Shown: positions 60,820 to 64,000 of the stretch, piece after piece
Layout: each line of letters opens with the position of its first letter
Position numbering within the stretch: position 1 is the first letter of the stretch
Assembly (NCBI GenBank): GCA_902806565.1
Contig: CADCXA010000069.1
Location: 310,001 to 374,000 of the forward strand
Direction of reading: 5' to 3'
From: Hypoxylon rubiginosum
Lineage: Eukaryota; Ascomycota; Sordariomycetes; Xylariales; Hypoxylaceae
Length of the DNA stretch: 64,000 nucleotides
Notes under the pieces: generated by a model
Told to the model about the DNA's origin: nothing
What the model saw: the letters and a program-made list of their open reading frames with translations, nothing else
Database searches by the model: none
Program-made: the position numbers and the translations under genes

Positions 60820-61384
60820 CCAAGCCTCAACAAGAGTGCGAGTATTGAGGGAAAGCAGGACATCTACTCCTCGGGCCTAACACTCCGTCAGTCCAGTTGA
60901 GAAGATGAGCTTGAATGATGCCTACCGATACAGCTCGGATGATTGATCCATATGAAAGTATTCCCAGGTTATTAGGGCTCGTACTGTTGCCATACGAATC
61001 CGTGAAGGTTGTTACGTCCATGGCTTATGGATGAGTGGAAGGTGTAAAGATTGTACCGATAGATGTTAGGTAACTAGTCGGAGATATGTTTCGTACAAAC
61101 GTGCTTTTAAACAAGAAAAATCCAGCTCTACTACGAGAGCAAGTCCTCCAATGATTTTTACCTAGGTACCTAAGGTAGGTAGGTAGGTAGGTACAGAAAT
61201 AGGAGCGGATTCAGGATCCGACGTATTACGTACAACCCTGGAGTCAATCTAGTAAACAAGCCTGCGCCCTAAGACAATGTAATCCTACGCTAACGATGTG
61301 CGTCATGGTTGCGCGGGAGCACTGTGAAGATCTTATCTTTGGTATATATCTGGTATATTACTTGGTATTACCACATAATATCTC
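60820..61384. other. Spacer with GGTA repeats
   Basis: Upstream region of the first P450. Contains CCTAGGTACC and a (GGTA)5-type run at about 61160-61193. No gene seen. Confidence 0.5.
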
Positions 61385-62230
61385 ACTGCTTTATTATTAT
61401 ACCTTATAGTAATATATTAAAAGCTAAAAGGTTTTATATATAAAAATAATATTTATAAATACTTATAGATATTTATTTAATAAATATTTATTTAACTAAG
61501 TTATTAAAACGTTATAATAAATTTTTAGCCCTTATTTTATTTAAATTTTTAACTTTTAATATTTAACTTATTTTTAAATAAATTAAAATAATAAAAATAA
61601 CAAAGCTTTTTATATGTTATTATAATTTTTTTTAAAATAAAAAAACGATATATTATATTTTAATATTTTAATATTTTATATTATTTAAAATAAAATAAAT
61701 TATAAAACTTAAAACTGTTAATTTTATTAATTTTAAAAGGTTTATATTTTTATTTTTAAATATTATAATTTTAATATTATATTTTTTTTATAATTATAAA
61801 ATTAAAACTTTATAATATAAATTTTAAAAATTTATATATTTATTTTTTAAATATTATAATATTAATATTATTTATATTTTATAATTTATAATATATATAT
61901 TTTATAAAATATTTAAATTTTTAAAATTATTTATTATATTTATAATATATTATAAAATATATATTATTATAATTAAATAATAAAATTATAAAATAATAAA
62001 ATTATAAAATAATAAAATTATATATAATAAAAAATAAAATTATAAAATTAATTATAAAACTATAAAATTAATTATAAAACTATATATAATATTAAAATTA
62101 TAATATATAAAAAATAAAAATACGGCTTATATTATAAAGTTTTTACTTTATAATTATAAGGTAAATATAATATTAAAACTATAATATTTTTTAATAAAAA
62201 TATAAACCTTTTAAAATTAGCGGGGTTGGC
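61385..62230. repeat. AT island (RIP-like) between two P450 genes
   Basis: An 850-bp block of almost pure A and T with sharp borders on both sides and no open frame. Its right part is a long inverted repeat (see 61694-62254). Composition and border sharpness match RIP-mutated transposon remnants of Sordariomycetes. Confidence 0.8.
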
Positions 62231-62254
62231 GGTTTTTGGTCTTATGGTCCGCTA
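61694..62254. mobile_element. RIP-mutated inverted-repeat element remnant
   Basis: The sequence from 62254 leftward, read as reverse complement (AGCGGACCATAAGACC start), aligns for about 150 bp with 61694-61845 read forward. In the outer 45 bp nearly every difference is C to T or G to A in the left arm; the inner part (for example AATTTTAAAAGGTTTATA) is near identical. So this was one inverted-repeat element about 560 bp long whose left arm and centre were hit by transitions, while the right tip (62221-62254) kept its GC. The flank TCTAAGGC (62255-62262) becomes TTTAAAAT, as found at 61684-61691, by transitions only, a weak hint of an 8-bp target duplication offset by one or two bases from the arm. 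Confidence 0.65.
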
Positions 62255-62293
62255 TCTAAGGCTTTCGAGTGACACAAGTTTCCGAAAGTTTAA

Positions 62294-62315
62294 GTTGGTT
62301 GGTTGGTTGGTTGGT
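62294..62315. repeat. (TTGG)n microsatellite
   Basis: About five TTGG/GGTT units in the promoter region of the second P450 gene. Confidence 0.75.
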
Positions 62316-62481
62316 AAAAATGAGTACGTCCTCTTAAGTGCTAAAGTGGGTCTTAGGTAAGTCCAACACTGCCCCCTCCTCTCCCCAATTTCCAAGACAT
62401 CCTCCCTCTCTCTTTTTACTCCTTTCTTGGTGCTCTCGCAACTGCTATTCCACCACACATTCTAGTTTTGTCGCTTCACCG

Positions 62482-64000
62482 ATGGATTGGCTCACAGCAC
62501 TGCTGGCTGTCGTAGCTCTGTCGGTAGGTGCTGCGCTGGTTAGTACTGGCGTTCGCCTGCTGCAGAATTACTGGGCTGCTCGCACCATCGGCGTTCCCAT
62601 ACGCATCATTCCCATCAGCCCCCTCAACCCGTTCTGGGTTCTGCTGGACCGAAAGATTCTTTCGGTAATTCGCCGCCTACCTTTCGGCGACAACAGCTTC
62701 ACCAGGTATAACTGGCGAGGATGGGAAGTCGAAGACAGGTATCGATCTCATTCTGAGATGGGAGATATCTGGGTCTTGGTCACACCTTTCAAAAACTGGG
62801 TCTATATAAATGATCCCCAAGCTCTGATGTCCTTGTTTCGGAGGGGAACCGACTTTCCTCGCCCAGTCTTCATTAATGGTATGCTCACTTATAGATCCTG
62901 ATATCTTACGTTAGTTACGCTGACATGACTGAATTACAGAGATCCTAAACGTATTTGGGCCTAACATATCAATAGTAGGCCTTTTCTCTTGTACTTGACC
63001 TTCCACTGCTGGCAATATTATTACTAACTGGCTTGTTTTTCATAGGCTGAAGGCGAGCGATGGAAAACATAATGTAAAATCGCGACTCATTGTTTCAATG
63101 AGCATAATAATAATATCGTATGGTTAGAGGCCGTTAGCTTAGCTCATGACATGCTTCTCTACTGGACTACGAAACCGTCCGTTGCAACCAGCGCCGATGA
63201 TTTGCGCACGTTGTCTCTTTATGTGCTTTCTTGCGCTGGTTTTGGAAAATCTTTTAAATTTGTAGGCCACAACAAGAGACAAACTTCTATAACCCTATCC
63301 AACAGTTATAAGGAGTTCTTGCAGACTGTCTTAGAAAATCTCGTTCTTATCTTAGGTTTGGGCACCAAGTTTCTCGCATATTCTTGGCTCCCACATAAAC
63401 TTTGGACCGTTCACGAGGCTTGCGTCTCATTCCAGCAATACATGACCAGTCTATACGAGGAGGAGAAGCAAGCCTTTGCGAATGGAGAGGTCCGGGATTA
63501 TAATCTCATGACATCTCTTGTTCATGCTTCTCAGGACGAAGCAAAGACTTCAGGTAGTCTTACAGAGAGCGAGATCTACGGCAACATATTCGCATTTAAC
63601 TTTACCGGCCACGACATTACGGCCCACACTTTCACTTTTGCATTATATTTCCTTACGGCGCACCCAGAAGTCCAAGACTGGCTCTCTGAAGAAATACGCG
63701 AGGTTCTAAGCGATTGTTTACCTTCTGAGTGGGACTATCAAGCCAACTTTCCACGCCTCAAATGCTGCGTATCTGTAATGTATAAGATAATATGTTTTTA
63801 CATAGTTGTACTGTCAATTAAGTAGACAGATAGCCAGTCACAATCACTTACTGTTGGCGAAAAGACGGTTGTACTCCCTCCTCACAGCATGGTTGCGCCC
63901 AGCTACGGCTCGGTACAGACCGACCCCAGGTTCTGGGGACCTGATTCCTTGGCCTGGAGGCCGTCGCGCTGGATTAAACTCGCAGCGGGCTCTGATACGG
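62482..64000 (+). pseudogene. Cytochrome P450 pseudogene with RIP-like lesions, runs off the window
   Basis: P450 heme monooxygenase gene, cut by the window end before the heme loop. Exons 62482..62878, 62940..62974 and 63046..>64000; introns of 61 and 71 bp with normal sites. The N-terminal anchor, W-E-V-E-D-R and F-P-R-P-V-F-I-N are intact. In exon 3 the frame is kept throughout but has two stops: TAA at 63070-63072 (where Q or H before R-K is expected) and TAG at 63823-63825 (where the K-W-T-D tryptophan is expected). The helix-I motif reads T-G-H-D-I-T instead of A-G-H-D-T-T, and the ExxR motif has become K-I-I-C. These changes are explained by C-to-T or G-to-A. After the second stop the frame continues with P450-like R-F-W-G-P-D-S. 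Confidence 0.85.

Overview
The window is nuclear DNA from a filamentous ascomycete, most likely a Sordariomycete; a Xylariales-like fungus is my guess from general feel only. The evidence is short GT-AG introns (mostly 50-110 bp) with CTAAC/CTGAC-type branch sites close to the acceptor, Pezizomycotina-style gene models, intergenic spacers of about 0.2-4 kb, and AT-rich patches that look like repeat-induced point mutation (RIP). I found no rRNA, tRNA, CRISPR array, operon or plasmid feature. Gene models were built by hand: splice sites were chosen to keep frame and restore conserved family motifs.

Left part (1-33.4 kb) is almost entirely conserved housekeeping genes: the 3' part of an Msc2-like zinc transporter; the mitochondrial acylcarnitine carrier; a histidine-phosphatase (phosphoglycerate-mutase-like) protein; GPI8 of the GPI transamidase; a TFIIIC 90-kDa-like subunit; a small secreted protein; a Cdc25/Acr2-type rhodanese; an O-fucosyltransferase-like type II membrane protein; the SAGA subunit ADA2; galactose-1-phosphate uridylyltransferase; ERG28 and the very-long-chain 3-ketoacyl-CoA reductase, divergent from one short promoter; and the nucleoporin Nup155/Nup170.

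Middle part (34.4-50.8 kb) mixes accessory and conserved genes: a SAM methyltransferase, a signal-peptide membrane protein of unknown function, an EXPERA/TMEM97-like protein, then three adjacent oxidoreductases (FAD monooxygenase, NmrA/isoflavone-reductase-like protein, short-chain dehydrogenase) that may be tailoring enzymes without a visible backbone gene. These are followed by a CAP10-like GT90 glycosyltransferase, exonuclease V and an F-box-like protein.

Right part (51-64 kb) is an accessory, repeat-affected region. It has a secreted rhamnogalacturonan lyase (PL4) and a secreted intradiol dioxygenase, which fit a fungus feeding on plant cell walls and phenolics. Between them is a 4-kb gene-poor stretch holding a 436-bp AT-rich hAT-like element with 22-bp terminal inverted repeats and a perfect 8-bp target duplication. 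The window ends with two cytochrome P450 genes, both apparently broken (one by a frameshift, one by two in-frame stops and loss of the ExxR motif through C-to-T/G-to-A type changes). They flank an 850-bp AT island that contains a long inverted repeat whose two arms differ almost only by RIP-type transitions. The best candidate for something unusual here is this RIP-scarred P450/repeat locus; I saw no convincing wholly new biological system.
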